From NCBI GenBank assembly GCA_033085395.1, contig JANQBS010000141.1, positions 41,057 to 105,056 of the forward strand: a stretch of 64,000 nt of DNA, in the 5' to 3' direction. The translations under genes and the position numbers were made by a program. How positions within the stretch are numbered: position 1 is the stretch's first letter; each line of letters opens with the position of its first letter. The stretch comes from Xanthoparmelia taractica (lineage: Eukaryota; Ascomycota; Lecanoromycetes; Lecanorales; Parmeliaceae). This document shows, piece by piece, positions 22,379 through 33,984 of this stretch. A model generated the notes under the pieces. It saw nothing but the letters and a program-made list of their open reading frames with translations, had not been told where the DNA came from and searched no databases.

Positions 22379-23070
22379 GCTCACACCGGTGTGCTCTGGG
22401 TATTGGTGTCTAAAAGGGTTCCTTTCAAAGACACATTGCTGGGTGTGGATCACTTCGGTCGACTTTGGATGGATGATGACGCTTTTGACTCGTAGAAGCT
22501 GGACGCCCTACAGAATGCGACGCCAAAGACAGCACCAAAGGCAAAGGAGTGACGATGAACCAAAAGGAAAGGGAGGCGAGAAGGGGATGAAGTTGTCGAA
22601 TATGGTGCACTCCCCACAACCTCTCGCCTTCACTTGCTGCAGAAGCGTCCTGAAAGATGTGAGAGGAGCAAAGCAAAGCCAAAGATTAGCAAAGATTTGG
22701 ACAAGATTCCGCTCACCCAGATTTACTTTGGGGCAACGGCGGGCGCTTCCGGCGCTTGCGCAAGTCCATGAACCCTTTCACAGTTTACTTTATGGGCCTA
22801 TAAGGTACAGTATGGCACGGAATGGGGTAGTAGGTTTCTTGATTCAACACATTCAACACATCGGCATCTGTAGTCCTCTAGCTTCGACTTGTCGACCACT
22901 TCGCTTGCCTTGACTACGTAAATTGCCCAACTAGGCTGTGAATCGAACGCTCCACCATAACCGCCATGCCACCATTCCCAAACGCCCCTATACCATCTCA
23001 CTCCGCGCTAAATGCTCGATAAAGGGATTTCATCACACCACATGATTGCTGCAGCAAGTACTGCGATATC
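22379..23070. other. Intergenic, LSM12 promoter side / CUL3 3' side (692 bp)
   Basis: LSM12 points away to the left from this spacer and CUL3 ends in it. Short frames only (for example 22377-22913 plus strand), without family motifs. No repeat seen. Confidence 0.5.
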
Positions 23071-25854
23071 TCATGCTAAATACCGATATGCTGCTGGCTC
23101 TCGCTCCTCAATTCGCTCCAGATACTCTCTCTCCATCAGACTTTCAATCCTCTTTTTTACCATGTTCACATCCGGCATGAATCTTGCCGTCAGTTGCTGG
23201 ATCACTTCGGCCATCAGCTTCTGATGGCTCAATTCCTTGCGTTGCCTGTAGATGCATGCCTTAGCTTCTTGATCTTGAAGACTTCTCCATCAAGAAAGGG
23301 GAAGACTTACTTCATGATTCGCACAATAGCAGCCTCAATCACACCACCTCGAGTGTCATTATTTTTCTTCTCCGTCTCTGACCGCTCTTGGGAGTCCTCT
23401 ATTTTATTGCCGCTTGTGACCACACCAATCTTAAACCTCTGAAATGGCGAATAGAAGGTCTCGTTGAAGTAGAACCTGTCGTCGATTTTAACATCTTTGC
23501 TCATGGGCTCCTTGCGCAGAACTCTTGTCTTCTGGGCCACACCCAACGATTGAAGATTTCGAGTCAGCTCATTGAGAGGTATGTTCGTTTGTGCCTGGAT
23601 CTCTTCCGTGGTGATATATCGGCCCGGAGGCAGATCGTTGAATAGAAGAAGAATGACCATAGCATACGTCGATACATTGATCTCCCTTGTCTTCTTGTTC
23701 CCCTTCATTTCTGGAAAGTAGGCCCGGAGATCTGCAGTACCCATGTTGGCTTGCCATGTAAGTTGGCGTCCGCTATGCTTGTCGAGGTAGAACTTCTCAA
23801 AGCCTTGTTTTATTCTTTCAATCTGAGTTGGGAAATTACATCGTGGTCGATCCTCTCCCTCGTTGTAAGAGGGGGCCATAGCTTCGAGCGGCCACATCGT
23901 GCTGGTCAGAACATTCACCTCGATTTCCGCCCTCTTTGGATCAGGATCTCCCAGTTCGGCAACGTGGCTCTTGTAGTTGGACGTGAGGTCTGCCGAGACA
24001 GTCATATCCTTGAACATTGCTTCGATCCTCTGCGTAAACGTGTTCCCAACCTCCATCTTCATCTTGGATATCATCTGGCGCTCCGCATCCATGCTAATGG
24101 AGCGCTTCATCAGCAACCGCCTTGACAGATGCTTCTTGTAGTATCGTTCGAACATATCCTTGTCTTGTATATACCGTAGTAAAGTAATGCCTTTGTCCAG
24201 GAGCAGATCAACCTCGTTCTCTGTCTTACCCTTTATGCCCTTCTTCATGTTTTCGTCGAAGAAGAGCGAGAGGTATTCAGAGCTTCTTTCGAAGGCGTTT
24301 ATGAAGTCCGTGAAGCTACGCGAGAAGGCAGTTTGCAGACCTTGATCTGACTTGAAAGCTTCGGTAAGCACGTTGTCATATCGCTCCTTCAGTTGCAACA
24401 CGTCATCGACCCATTTGATGGCTGCCGTCGTTTGCTGACTCACGGGCTTTTCCGAGGTCTTTTCGTCCCCCCCAGCCTTGTCGCCGTCTTGTTCCGAGGC
24501 TCTTGGCGGAATATGTGTTGCAGCAGCGGCAGCTTTGTTTACATCGTTTCCCATCTCTAAAATGCGAGCCTGAACGGCCTTCCTCAGCTCCTCCTTCTTC
24601 GGATCGACCCTCGCGCTCAGTTCGTACATTAGTTCAAGCTCAGATAGCCGCTCATTGTCCAGCATGAACTTGACGCCACTGCCCTCATGTGCTATCACTT
24701 CAGGAAGGTTCTTCTTGATGAGCTCAGTCTCGACCACGCTTTTAATCTTCGTCAAGGTCAATGGAGACAAGGTCGATCTGCATCGGTCCTCTTCCTCATT
24801 GACTCGTTTCTTAGCATCCTTACAGAACGTCCCAGCATCTGCTTCTAACAATAATTTGGCACCTTCTATGCGATAGAATTCTTCGCTCGCCCTTAGAAAC
24901 TCCGGCTCGAAGCTCGTTAGGTAGAGCTTAGTAGACTCGTCCTCATCTTCTGTCTCGTAAAGACCCTCTAGCATGTAGGCACAGGATTTTAGGAGTGATT
25001 TGTCCACTATATCGCCTTCTCGATCCATTTGCACTTGATCCAACATAACGGCGTTAAGAATATTGGCAATGCTAATGTGGTCGTCAGGGCTATCACACAG
25101 AGGGGTTCTGAGTACGTGATCGCGAAATTGCCCCATGGAAGCTGTGAAAATTGAGGGTTTTCGAAAGTCCTTGCAGTACACACGGTCCTGTTTACAGGTC
25201 AGCAACATGGTCTTCGTTCCACAACCTTTTTCGAGGCTCCGGGCTGCAAACCATATACATGAGCACATCAGTAGTCATATTCATGCAAAGATTGTGATCT
25301 TCCCACGCTTCCTTCAGAGCTCTGAGTAATTTCTCTCCCGCAACTCTTTTCTCGTTGGCTGTGGCGATGGTTTGGGCTCCAGATGTTGCGAGGAGGAGCG
25401 TCTGAGAGACTTCCTCTATGATCCTTGGTTGAACCTCGTTTGCAAGCCATTCTTGTTCGAACTCCTTCACCCTGATGTAGAGGGTCTCACCCCGCTTCTT
25501 GAGTACAAGCTTGTATGCGTTGCGGTAAAGTTCCTCGAAAGAAAGCTTCGAGGCATTTTTGGTGTGTATCTCACGAAGTGAGGAGGCTAGAACATCCCAC
25601 ATCGAGTCGAAGTCGACAGCATCGCTGGTACCCAGGCCCTGCGGTCGGATAATTTTAGCCCTCATTGCCACAATCATTGATAGAAAGATGTAAGAATGAA
25701 CAAGAGCGACAAGTACTAGACCAAAGATGATGTGTCGAGATATCAACATGGGAACGGGTGTTGAAATGTTTTGATAAGATTCCGTGAAACCTCTACTTTT
25801 CACTTGACTTACGCGTCTTGGAGGGCGTATCTTTCTTCCCCTTCCAGCATTCAT
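23071..25854 (-). CDS. CUL3: Cullin-3, scaffold of BTB-CUL3-RING ubiquitin ligase, 826 aa
   Basis: Exons (minus) are 25854..25813, 25638..25252, 25187..23311 and 23245..23071. Introns of 174, 64 and 65 nt have donors GTAAGT, GTTTGC and GTAAGT. The N-terminus joins GRGRKIRPPRR to GLGTSDAVDFDSMWDVL, followed by REIHTKNASKLSFEELYRNAYK, the classic CUL3 start. Cullin repeats come next, then the cullin-homology core (LLRYIQDKDMFERYYKKHLSRRLL split over lines, SDLT-type SADLTSNY) and the C-terminal NEDD8 domain crossing the last intron. There IVRIMK carries the presumed neddylation lysine (K769) just before QRKELSHQKL. The linker near residue 350 is Ala/Glu/Lys-rich. Intron 1 is a multiple of three and stop-free (see findings). 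Confidence 0.93.
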
Positions 25855-26334
25855 GGTAGAAGACTGGAATGCTTAGAAGTACCAATCAAATCGGCTTTGC
25901 TATATGGCCTGCTTCTTGAGAAGCACTGAGATAGACATGGATCCAGAGAGCTTCACAAGGGGTGAGTAATGAGGAGAATGACTTGTCAAGGTTGAAGAGG
26001 TCTGCGGTAAAATGAGTGTCGAATCATCAGGCATAAGACTGTAGAAGAGGATCGATTGAAATGCACAGAGGCAGCCATTCGACCATTGAACGGCTGGATA
26101 GTGGAGGCAATGGCTGTTCCTGGACAGACGGAGATCCCGAAGTTCAGCCGACCGGCTAGCAGTTTTGAACTCAGACTTGTTGCTGTTGGATAATCCTCGG
26201 ATTAACCCCCCGAAAGGGTTTAGCTGGCCAAGACAAGTCTGAGTGACGGAGGCAAGATGTTTTCGTTGTGAACCGAGGAGGACATTTTCGTCTCTCTACA
26301 AACGGTTATATCTATATCTTTACAACAAAAAACA
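25855..26334. promoter_or_regulatory. Divergent promoter region CUL3 / ZIM17 (480 bp)
   Basis: The start codons of minus-strand CUL3 and plus-strand ZIM17 face away from this spacer, so both promoters are expected here. No specific binding site can be asserted from the sequence alone. Confidence 0.5.
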
Positions 26335-26982
26335 ATGATGAAAACAGACCAAACCCTCAGCATCATCTTTCGGCAGCCTAGACCCTTTCTGCGCCAGCCG
26401 CATTCAGTGTCTCGCGCCCTCTCCCAAATCGCGCCCCTTCGCCATCCCACTCCACCTTATACGCGCAAACGCAGCATCCCAATATTTCCCTTTCCATCTC
26501 ATTCCCTTCAAACCCGTCGAGTTTCTGACTCCACCTCCGCTCCTTCATCAGCAGTCGCGCAATCCCCGGACTACCCCAGCAACATCCAAACCCCCCCCGC
26601 GAAAGCGCCCGCTTACGAGCTCACCTTTACATGTAAACCATGTCAACACCGCTCTACGCACAACATTTCGAAGCAGGGGTACCATAAAGGAAGTGTTTTG
26701 ATCACATGTCCCGGGTGTTCGAACCGGCATATCATGAGTGATCATTTAAAGGTGGGTTTCCAAAGTCTCTGCCTGCTGCATGCGAAATTGAAGAATTTGG
26801 AGGCCATGAATGCTGACAAACCAAAACAACAGATATTTGGAGACCGATCATTTACCATCGAAGATCTAATGAGGCAGAAGGGCCAGCTAGTGAAGAGAGG
26901 GACTTTGGGCGGAAATGAAGACATAGAATTTTGGGACGACGGGACCCAGACAGAGTACAACAAGTCAAAATTATCACAATAA
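26335..26982 (+). CDS. ZIM17: ZIM17/HEP1-type mitochondrial DNL zinc-finger protein, 188 aa
   Basis: Mitochondrial matrix chaperone that keeps mtHsp70 soluble and supports import. Exons 26335..26751 and 26833..26982. The 81-nt intron (GTGGGT...CAACAG) is inferred because the family reads SDHL-K directly into IFGDRSFTIEDLM. The N-terminal 85 residues are Arg/Ser/Pro-rich and nearly acid-free, a presequence. The zinc ribbon uses C100, C103, C125 and C128 (CKPC and CPGC), followed by the conserved RHIMSDHL with R131, H132 and D136. The intron is in frame and open, so retention would add 27 residues right after the zinc-ribbon motif. Two consecutive Met codons begin the frame. Confidence 0.9.
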   Translation: MMKTDQTLSIIFRQPRPFLRQPHSVSRALSQIAPLRHPTPPYTRKRSIPIFPFPSHSLQTRRVSDSTSAPSSAVAQSPDYPSNIQTPPAKAPAYELTFTCKPCQHRSTHNISKQGYHKGSVLITCPGCSNRHIMSDHLKVGFQSLCLLHAKLKNLEAMNADKPKQQIFGDRSFTIEDLMRQKGQLVKRGTLGGNEDIEFWDDGTQTEYNKSKLSQ

Positions 26983-27258
26983 TGGCTGTGCATGGAAGAT
27001 AGAGTCTACAGACATGGTCTAAGATTTTCCACAATGAACTAGGCAGGTTTTTGTATTGGAATGATATTCACTAATCGTACCTCGGAGCCCAACGGGCATC
27101 ATTTGAAATACTCCAGTCATACATGCACCGAGGGGCTATTCCAGTATCTTACATGCCGAGACCTTCCCAAGATTTTCTAAGAAGGAGCAGGTGAAATATC
27201 GTGAAATATAGCCAACGCCTTTCTGACAATCCACTCCAAGTGCCGTCATTTAACCCTT

Positions 27259-29105
27259 TCAATCATTCTCGCGTAAGCTCGTGATCGAGTCAGCGTTAGA
27301 TCCGGCTCGGACTCTACCGTTGGGTGCATCTGCAGACAATCTGTCTTGTCTAACTGCCTGAGACGGCGCAAGCATGGGCTCCGTCGCACTTCCGTCTCTA
27401 TCCTCATCGTTGGTGGATTTTGGCCCCAATGCGACTTCCTTCTTAGCATCTTGGCTCATCTTCGTGATCTTGACATAGTTATAGGCGCCTATACTAGCGA
27501 TTGTAACGCACAGCCCGGTGGTATTGATTGGAGTCAATGGATCCTTGAACACAATGGCCGCGGCGGCGATAGTGACAACTTCCTTGAAGATGCCGCAGAT
27601 ACTAAGCGTGACGACGGAAGTTCGCTGAAGTAGCGCGAATTCAGACGCAGTCATCATGAAGGCAAGGCACCCCGGGAAGATCAAAATGCAGACTCCCAGA
27701 AAGACCCCCTTGGCGTCGACGAGAGCCCTCAAACCATTCGCAACGGACAAGCCCTCGACAGGAATTGCTATGATGGCCAAGCTGACAAACATGACAGGTG
27801 CAAGGAAGAAGATACTGCTGAAAGGATTGCTTGTCGCGGGATTTTTGAGAAGCAGAATCTGAGTGAGTGCCCAGCGAAAGCCGGAAAAGAAAGCAGCCAG
27901 AATGACAAGGATGAAGCCGAGGGTGTTGAAGGCCGTTTCACCAGCCACCATCATAATGACGCCTACTGTCATTGCAGTAATGATAGCGACAAGTTTGACT
28001 GAAGGGTCTTCGAGGCGGAAGAGGAAGGCAAAGGCAAGGACGAAAGCTAGAGAAGAGGATTTGCACATTGCTAAGAAGTAGTTTGTCAGCCTAGGTACAT
28101 TACTAGCTCGCGAGACACTTACTATAGAAAGTGAGAGTAATGAACTTCAGACTCATGTTACCCAGCCCAATATCGAGACCTGTAGCAGCTCCGCAAGGAC
28201 CCACCCGGGTCAAATAAAACATCCTGGTCATGAGAGTCTTCTCAGTGTGGGACGTATCCTGGCGGACATGGTAATGATTTTGAGGATTTGATAAGCTATC
28301 GGTTCGAGGACGCAATCGGGGTATGAAGTAGAGAACGAGGCTGGCTAGGCAGAACTGGACGAGCATATGCAGGCATGTAGTGAAGAGAGGAAAATGGAAA
28401 TCCAGGTATTTGGGCGAGAACATCCATTTGTTGTACTAAGAAGCTGTCAGCAGGTATTGGAGGGTAGGGGCTTGCTTCACTTACAATCGATATTGAGAGC
28501 GAGAACGCGTACCAAGACGCTACAAGCAGGGCGTTGACGAGCCACGCTTTATATAATGCGCTGTATGTGGATTGACTAGTTGGCTTCGGTGCCTTGACGT
28601 TACCAGCAAATCTTTCGTCCATCCTTACGGCCTTCCTCCGCCTCCTCTTCCTGTGCATTTTGTCTTTCTTCGTCATACCAGCCTCCGCGTCATCATTGAA
28701 CGGGTCTTCTGCAGTCAAGTGGTCGAGCTCGAAATCTTCGCTCGTGGTTCTAGAGGAGAAATCCGAGTCGTGACCCTGGTCTGAGGAGTACACCAATTGC
28801 TTGTTTTCTTCATCTGGATCATTTCGATAGCGATATATATGTTTCTTGCCGGAGCTTTTCCTCCTACCTCCACTGCCCAACGCGTTCGTTAATTGAGCCC
28901 TGCGTCGCCGATATCCATCTCCAGCACCACCCATGTCAGACGAGAGGTCAGCATCGGCGTTCGTGCCAGCAGAGGAATCCTGGCTATCTATGCTTGATCT
29001 TCGCAAGGACTTTGCTTTTCCGGATAGATCTGAATTATTTTCTGTGGTAGGATGCTGTCCTGCCTGCTCTTTCTCCTCTCTTCGAGGTTCCTCATCGGTG
29101 TCCAT
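27259..29105 (-). CDS. SLC35C2/Ymd8-type drug-metabolite transporter (TPT family), 581 aa
   Basis: Predicted Golgi/ER nucleotide-sugar or triose-phosphate-type translocator; substrate not deducible. Exons (minus) are 29105..28485, 28435..28123 and 28070..27259. Introns of 49 nt (GTAAGT...CTTAG, phase 0) and 52 nt (GTAAGT...CTTAG, phase 1). Joins give SISI-YNKWMFSPKYLDFHFP and ITLTFY-TMCKSSSLAFV, both hallmark TPT blocks (YNKW and the K-S-S lysine region). About ten membrane helices are predicted. The N-terminal 190 residues are hydrophilic, acidic/Ser-rich then Arg/Lys-rich (KMHRKRRRRKAVRMDERF), and the C-terminal 75 residues are also cytosolic-looking. The frame extends upstream to 29138 only through a GTG codon, so the ATG at 29105 (MDTDEEPRR) is chosen. 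Confidence 0.87.
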
Positions 29106-30011
29106 GAAGGTCCATCCGTCGAGCGCTCTTAGGAGCACGACCTAATGTAGCATAGCATGACTCGCATTCAATCAAAGGATTCTGAGCGGTTCTTAGTTGG
29201 CACAGCGAATGACGTCAGAAAGCCCGGTATTTCTGTACTGCTCCCCTGTCTTTGCTATAGGGGTGCTATTGTTCAAAGGACAGGTCACGTTGGCCAGTGG
29301 TTCTGTAAGGTAGGGCAGCCAAGCCTCGGCGATACAAGAGTGTGGTGCTCACCCGAAGCAGCCGCTTTTACTGTAGGGTGCGGGCTGGGATGAGTACGCT
29401 TATGCTTTATCCTTCCACTCACGCCCGTGATAGGGAGAAGAAGTGTAGAAGTAGTAGTGAGCGATAAAGAGGTTATTTAGTAGTGCTGTTGGGCCGCCCC
29501 AGTAAAAGGTACTTAAATGCCAAGGCCCTGCAACTCTATCAAGCCAGCGTCTGATCATTATCATCAGTCCAACTAGCCTCACTAATGACCGCAGATTTAT
29601 CTTTTGAACATACGGTAGAAACGTTCCACGTTGATGGGGGAGATCAAGCACATATCAGCGATAGATTTTATTGTATTAGTAATTGAAACTGCTCGCTACG
29701 AATTCCCCTAATCGAAGTCTTTTAGGGAAGTCACAACATCAGTCAACATACCGACAGAGATGAATACCCGAGAGCCGGCATTTGGGATCACATCCAGCGG
29801 CGGCGGTCCCAACCACCCCAAACTCCTATCCTACTAGTGCGACCGACAAGTAAACCTCTTCTTCTGATAAAGAAAGACTTTGCGACAAAATCTGTATCGT
29901 CGCGTCTGTTCACAAGGGGTTCGAGCGTGGATGTTGCCTCCAGAAATTGTTGCTATGCAGAAAAGCAAAGTTTCGTGTCTTGGAAGCCTACTTATACACA
30001 CGAGGGTTATC
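29106..30011. other. Intergenic (906 bp)
   Basis: Promoter side of the SLC35-type transporter and 3' side of the aspartic-protease-like gene. Only short frames. No repeat or RNA gene recognised. Confidence 0.5.
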
Positions 30012-31692
30012 CTATTCTGTATGAACGAATGTGGGGACTTCCAGCTCGGCCGGCGTTTCTAACATTTCATATATAGGAGATTGGGTTGGAGCAGACAGCT
30101 CAGGTCGCCGCGCTTCAACTGCCGTGAGCTCTTTGGGTTCTGCGACAGGCATTTCGACAGGATGATATCGTTCAGTGTTTTCGAGTTCTCCTTTCTCAAA
30201 CCCAGATCTGTCCCTATCTATCGTTGGATCTCCGGAAGAATGGTCAATGGAACGCTTTTTGACTCTCTTGTGCATGCTGTATGCGATGACGGTACCGAGG
30301 GTGATCAAAGAGCTCACTCCTGCTACCACAATTCCGACAATCGCGCCCCTGCTCAGTGTTTTGTGAGTAGGAAGAAATGAGCCATCGGGACGACGTATTG
30401 CAACGATTTGTTGAGTGTTCGAGATGTTAGGGAATATAGCTTGGGAGACTGAGAAGTTGTTTCGATCGTAGTCAGCAATTACGTACGCGTCTTGCAGAAA
30501 GGTACGGCCAAGCGTAAATTGACTGTCGTTCTGCGCTCGTTTTAGAGGGAAATATCGAGTTCCGTTATTGACTATGGGATACTCTGCCATGAGGTCAAAG
30601 CTCCCATACTGCATCACAATATCAACTGTAGCTCCTCCAGCTGAAGCTGGACCTAACGTGAAGGTCACATTAGGGTTTTGAGATAACAGCTTATCGTGCA
30701 ACGTGTTATTCACAAAGTATAACTCTGCAGTCTCGTTATACATTAGACCATAAGCCTGCTCAAACGCTTGACATGCGTTTAGTGGAAGCCAGATATGAGG
30801 TACGAGCGAGTCGATATATGCATAGATAACTGTTGAAAGTAGTGGTTCACTGGCCACATCGGACGTAATAGACCGAATAGGTACAAGCAGGTCTCGATTC
30901 GTATCGGGACCAAACGAGAAAGTTACGTTGTTGTGAACAAAACGCGTAGCATCGTAGCCACCTAATGTCAGGCTTCCAAATGCCGTTGGCTGTCTGTAAA
31001 AAGCACCTGCCGTATAGGCCCAGGATGTGCTTGGGGTTTTATTCTGCTGAGCCAAAGCTCCCAGGAAGCTCGGCTGAGGATTATCGAGAGTAGATATGTT
31101 GATAGCGTGAGGGCTTAAGCCAAATGATCCGATATAGAAGTCCTTCGTAGCGAATCCTTCGATAACTTGATGACTAAGCGTAGGTAATCCGTCACCAGGC
31201 CGACCTAAAGTCAAATCGTCGTAGCCGAAGTTGGCATTGCCGCTATATCCCAATTCGACTTCCTCTGTTAATACTAGACTGTAAAGTCCAGTATTGTTCC
31301 AAGTCGAAGAAGCGTTAGGTAGAAAAAGATATCCACGAAGGTCACCACAGTTCTCCGGGTCTCCAACAATACATCCTTGCGGAAGCACAGGCCAAACCGC
31401 ATTGCCAGAGTTAGATGGCATCAATCTCAGGTTCTGCCCTGGAGTGCCCACTTGCATGCCGAATGAAGACCACGGACCATCGTTGCCATCCCTAAGCCAA
31501 GCTTAGTAAACTGCCTTCATGGAGGAGCCCACCGGCTGTTAGGGCTACGTACCAAGTCTCGCTTGCCGGGAAACTGATTGGAGCTGCTGAGCTGCCCTTG
31601 TTCACACATAGAGTAGGATGGACCATGAAGAGCCATAACGCCCACTTGACCAGCGTGAAGGGGACGGGGACCAGATGCAGGCGCTCGATCAT
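30012..31692 (-). CDS. Membrane-anchored aspartic-protease-like protein (A1 fold, likely inactive), 539 aa
   Basis: Exons (minus) are 31692..31553 and 31491..30012. The 61-nt intron (GTACGT...GCTTAG, phase 2) restores SETWDGNDGPWSSFGMQVG. Order: signal peptide (hydrophobic VKWALWLFMVHPTLC), two-lobed pepsin-like region with many N-glycosylation sites, one membrane helix at residues about 430-451, and an 88-residue cytosolic tail starting HKRVKKR. The first catalytic motif, normally D-T/S-G, reads M-P-S-N-S-G (residues 71-76). The second, near residues 273-277, is IDSLV and keeps Asp but loses Gly. FTLGRTFLQDAYVIADYD and GSLTLGGYD confirm the A1 fold. A surface receptor-like or binding role is possible (inference). 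Confidence 0.82.
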
Positions 31693-32021
31693 TCTTTCGA
31701 CTGGAAGGGGGGTAAAATGAACTCTTCACTCTTGAGAAAGTGATGATTTATCTATCGCACACTTGCCGGTTGCGATTCTGAATTCTCCACTCAATTGCAA
31801 ATGCATAAAGAAAGAGTTCAGCGACAGGATCCATTAATATTTTCCAAGCCTGAGCCTTGTGGAATCTGGACTCGTGGAAGGGTTCACCCACCCCCACCCG
31901 GAATCTAGCAGGCTGAGCTTCACCTCATATGCGCGACTTGTTCAAAATGCCTAACCATACAGATTGATTGGCTGTGGTGAAACCATTTTAGGAGCATAGC
32001 CTCCTTGTTCCAAATACGACA
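31693..32021. promoter_or_regulatory. Divergent spacer, protease-like / Ser-Thr-rich surface protein
   Basis: About 330 bp between the start codons of two genes for likely secreted or surface proteins. They may share control, but no binding site is identified. Confidence 0.4.
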
Positions 32022-33984
32022 ATGCGAGCAGCATCAGTAAGCAGTATAAACTGCCCTGCAGGCATTCAGCAATATCGTGCATACAACATGGGTATAAGCC
32101 CCCCTCTCTACTTTGTTCTCATGTAATTGGCGCATTTGGATCAGCAGATAGGAGAAGTGCTACTATATATACATTTCATTAGGCATCGAGTCAGAGCACA
32201 TGCAGCCTCGTGAGAGTATCTCCGCCGGCTTGAATATTCAGCAGGATCAAGCTGACTATAAGCCTACTCCTCAGACTCTTATGGTTATTTAGGCAGGAGA
32301 TTTGAGCTTAAAAGCCTTGGTTGTATTCTTCTTTATCCTCCTCGTGCCGACTTCCTTCTTCATTTCCTTCGATAAGAACGCCGTCGCTGCTATGTTATTT
32401 ATCAATATGACGCTGAGGCTCCTCCTCACCTCAGTCAAAGGTCTTATGATTCCTGAGCAAAGCCTGAGTAATGACTATCCAGTCGCCTCATTGTCAGCCG
32501 CCTTTGAAAGGTCCACTTCCAGCCATGTACAAAGCGCTCTACGGCCTCAAAAACCATTGTTAACCGCCGTACATATATCTACGACCTATTTTGGTGCAAA
32601 GAGAGGTGTCTTCGTCTATCCAAGCACCTTTAGCACTGTGAAAAGTGGTCCAGTGATGATCGGCGACAAATTCCGACGTCAGTTGTATCAAAGTGGCGAC
32701 GTAATGGCAGAACCGACTGACATTCTCACTCCTACTACCACGCAAAGCTCCCAGGTTGCCGCGACGTCGACATTGACTATTGACCCTCTGGCGAGTAGCA
32801 CTAGCATATCTGTTAGTACCCATGGCAACGCGAATACTCCAAACGTTCAATCCCAAAACCTTTTGTCAGTTCCAAGGCCCACGAAAGGTTCAAGTGTGAC
32901 TCCCACACCCAGCACTGCCACGAGTATGTCAAATATACAGGATCCCAAGGGCAGCATAGCCCTTACACACGGCGCCATCACTTCCAGTCCGTCCCCAGCT
33001 ATCGCAAGTAAGTCAGACCTCACGTCCAGCACGGGAACCATCACAGCGAATTCCAAGTCCCAGGCCAGCTCTCCCTCCAATCATGTTCTCGATTTCGATC
33101 CTACTATTACCCTCGGCTCGACAAGTTCCGCCGCAGTGCCAGAAGCCCAAGCCTCCCGTGGTAAAGCGGCTCTTGTATACGGCTCCAACGCTTCACCCCT
33201 ATATGCAGAACCCACAAGGCCACTGCCTCTTACCATAGGTTCGCAGATCATCACAGCTGATGGCAGAAATGAGTACATTCTCCCCAACGGGCAAACCATG
33301 GCGCCCGACTCGGCTGCAATCCTGGACTCTGGCTTCTCCACCATATCTCTAGGACTCCAATCTTCCGGCACCCGAAGGCTTCCAGTAGTCGATTACAGCA
33401 CTTCCTTAACATCCCTTGTTGCCGCCACGCCTGCCTCCTCCAAGATACCACCGCTCCTGACGATAGGCGGGCAAACGGTGACAGCTAATAGCCTGGGTCA
33501 GTATAACATCGGTGGCCAGATCCTGACGCCTGGTGGTACGGTCACAGTCTCCAGCACTGTGATATCGCTTGCGTCAGACCAAACAGACGCCGTTGTGGGA
33601 ACCAGGACGGAGGTCTTAGGCCCTCATCCTACTGGAGGGCTCGGCTCGGGTCCAGCTGTCGCAACTCGATCAAACCTCACGCTTGGCTCGCAGACTTTGA
33701 CATCTAATAGCCTAGGTCAGTATAACATTGACGGTCAGACCCTGACGCCTGGTGGTGCGATCACTGTTTCTGGGACCATGCTATCACTTGCGCCAGACGG
33801 AAGTGATGTCGTTGTGGGAACAAAAACGGAGGCCCTAGGACCTTACATAACGGCGGGGCTGCGCTCAGGCTCGAAGGGGACGGAAGTGCAAGATTCTCAG
33901 GGAAGAGCGGTGGGAAGGCGAGACGGGTTGAGGAGTCCATTAATGGTGGTATTGGTTGGCTTTGCGTTACTGTTGTTGTTATGA
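32022..33984 (+). CDS. Ser/Thr-rich repeat surface protein with C-terminal anchor, about 568 aa
   Basis: Proposed exons are 32022..32036 and 32293..33984. The body frame is open from 32293, just after the acceptor TTATTTAG, with no ATG before 32392. The upstream ATGCGAGCAGCATCA followed by donor GTAAGC joins in phase 0 to give MRAAS-AGDLSLKALVVFFFILLV, a signal-anchor-like N-terminus. The 256-nt intron is long for this window. The middle is Ser/Thr/Pro-rich. Three related repeats occur at about residues 317-350 (degenerate), 394-448 and 467-521, with core LGQYNIxGQxLTPGG. The C-terminus ends in a hydrophobic MVVLVGFALLLLL preceded by basic residues, consistent with a GPI or membrane anchor. 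Similar ITxGGQTxTAN repeats occur in many fungal wall proteins. Body confident, first exon uncertain. Confidence 0.65.
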
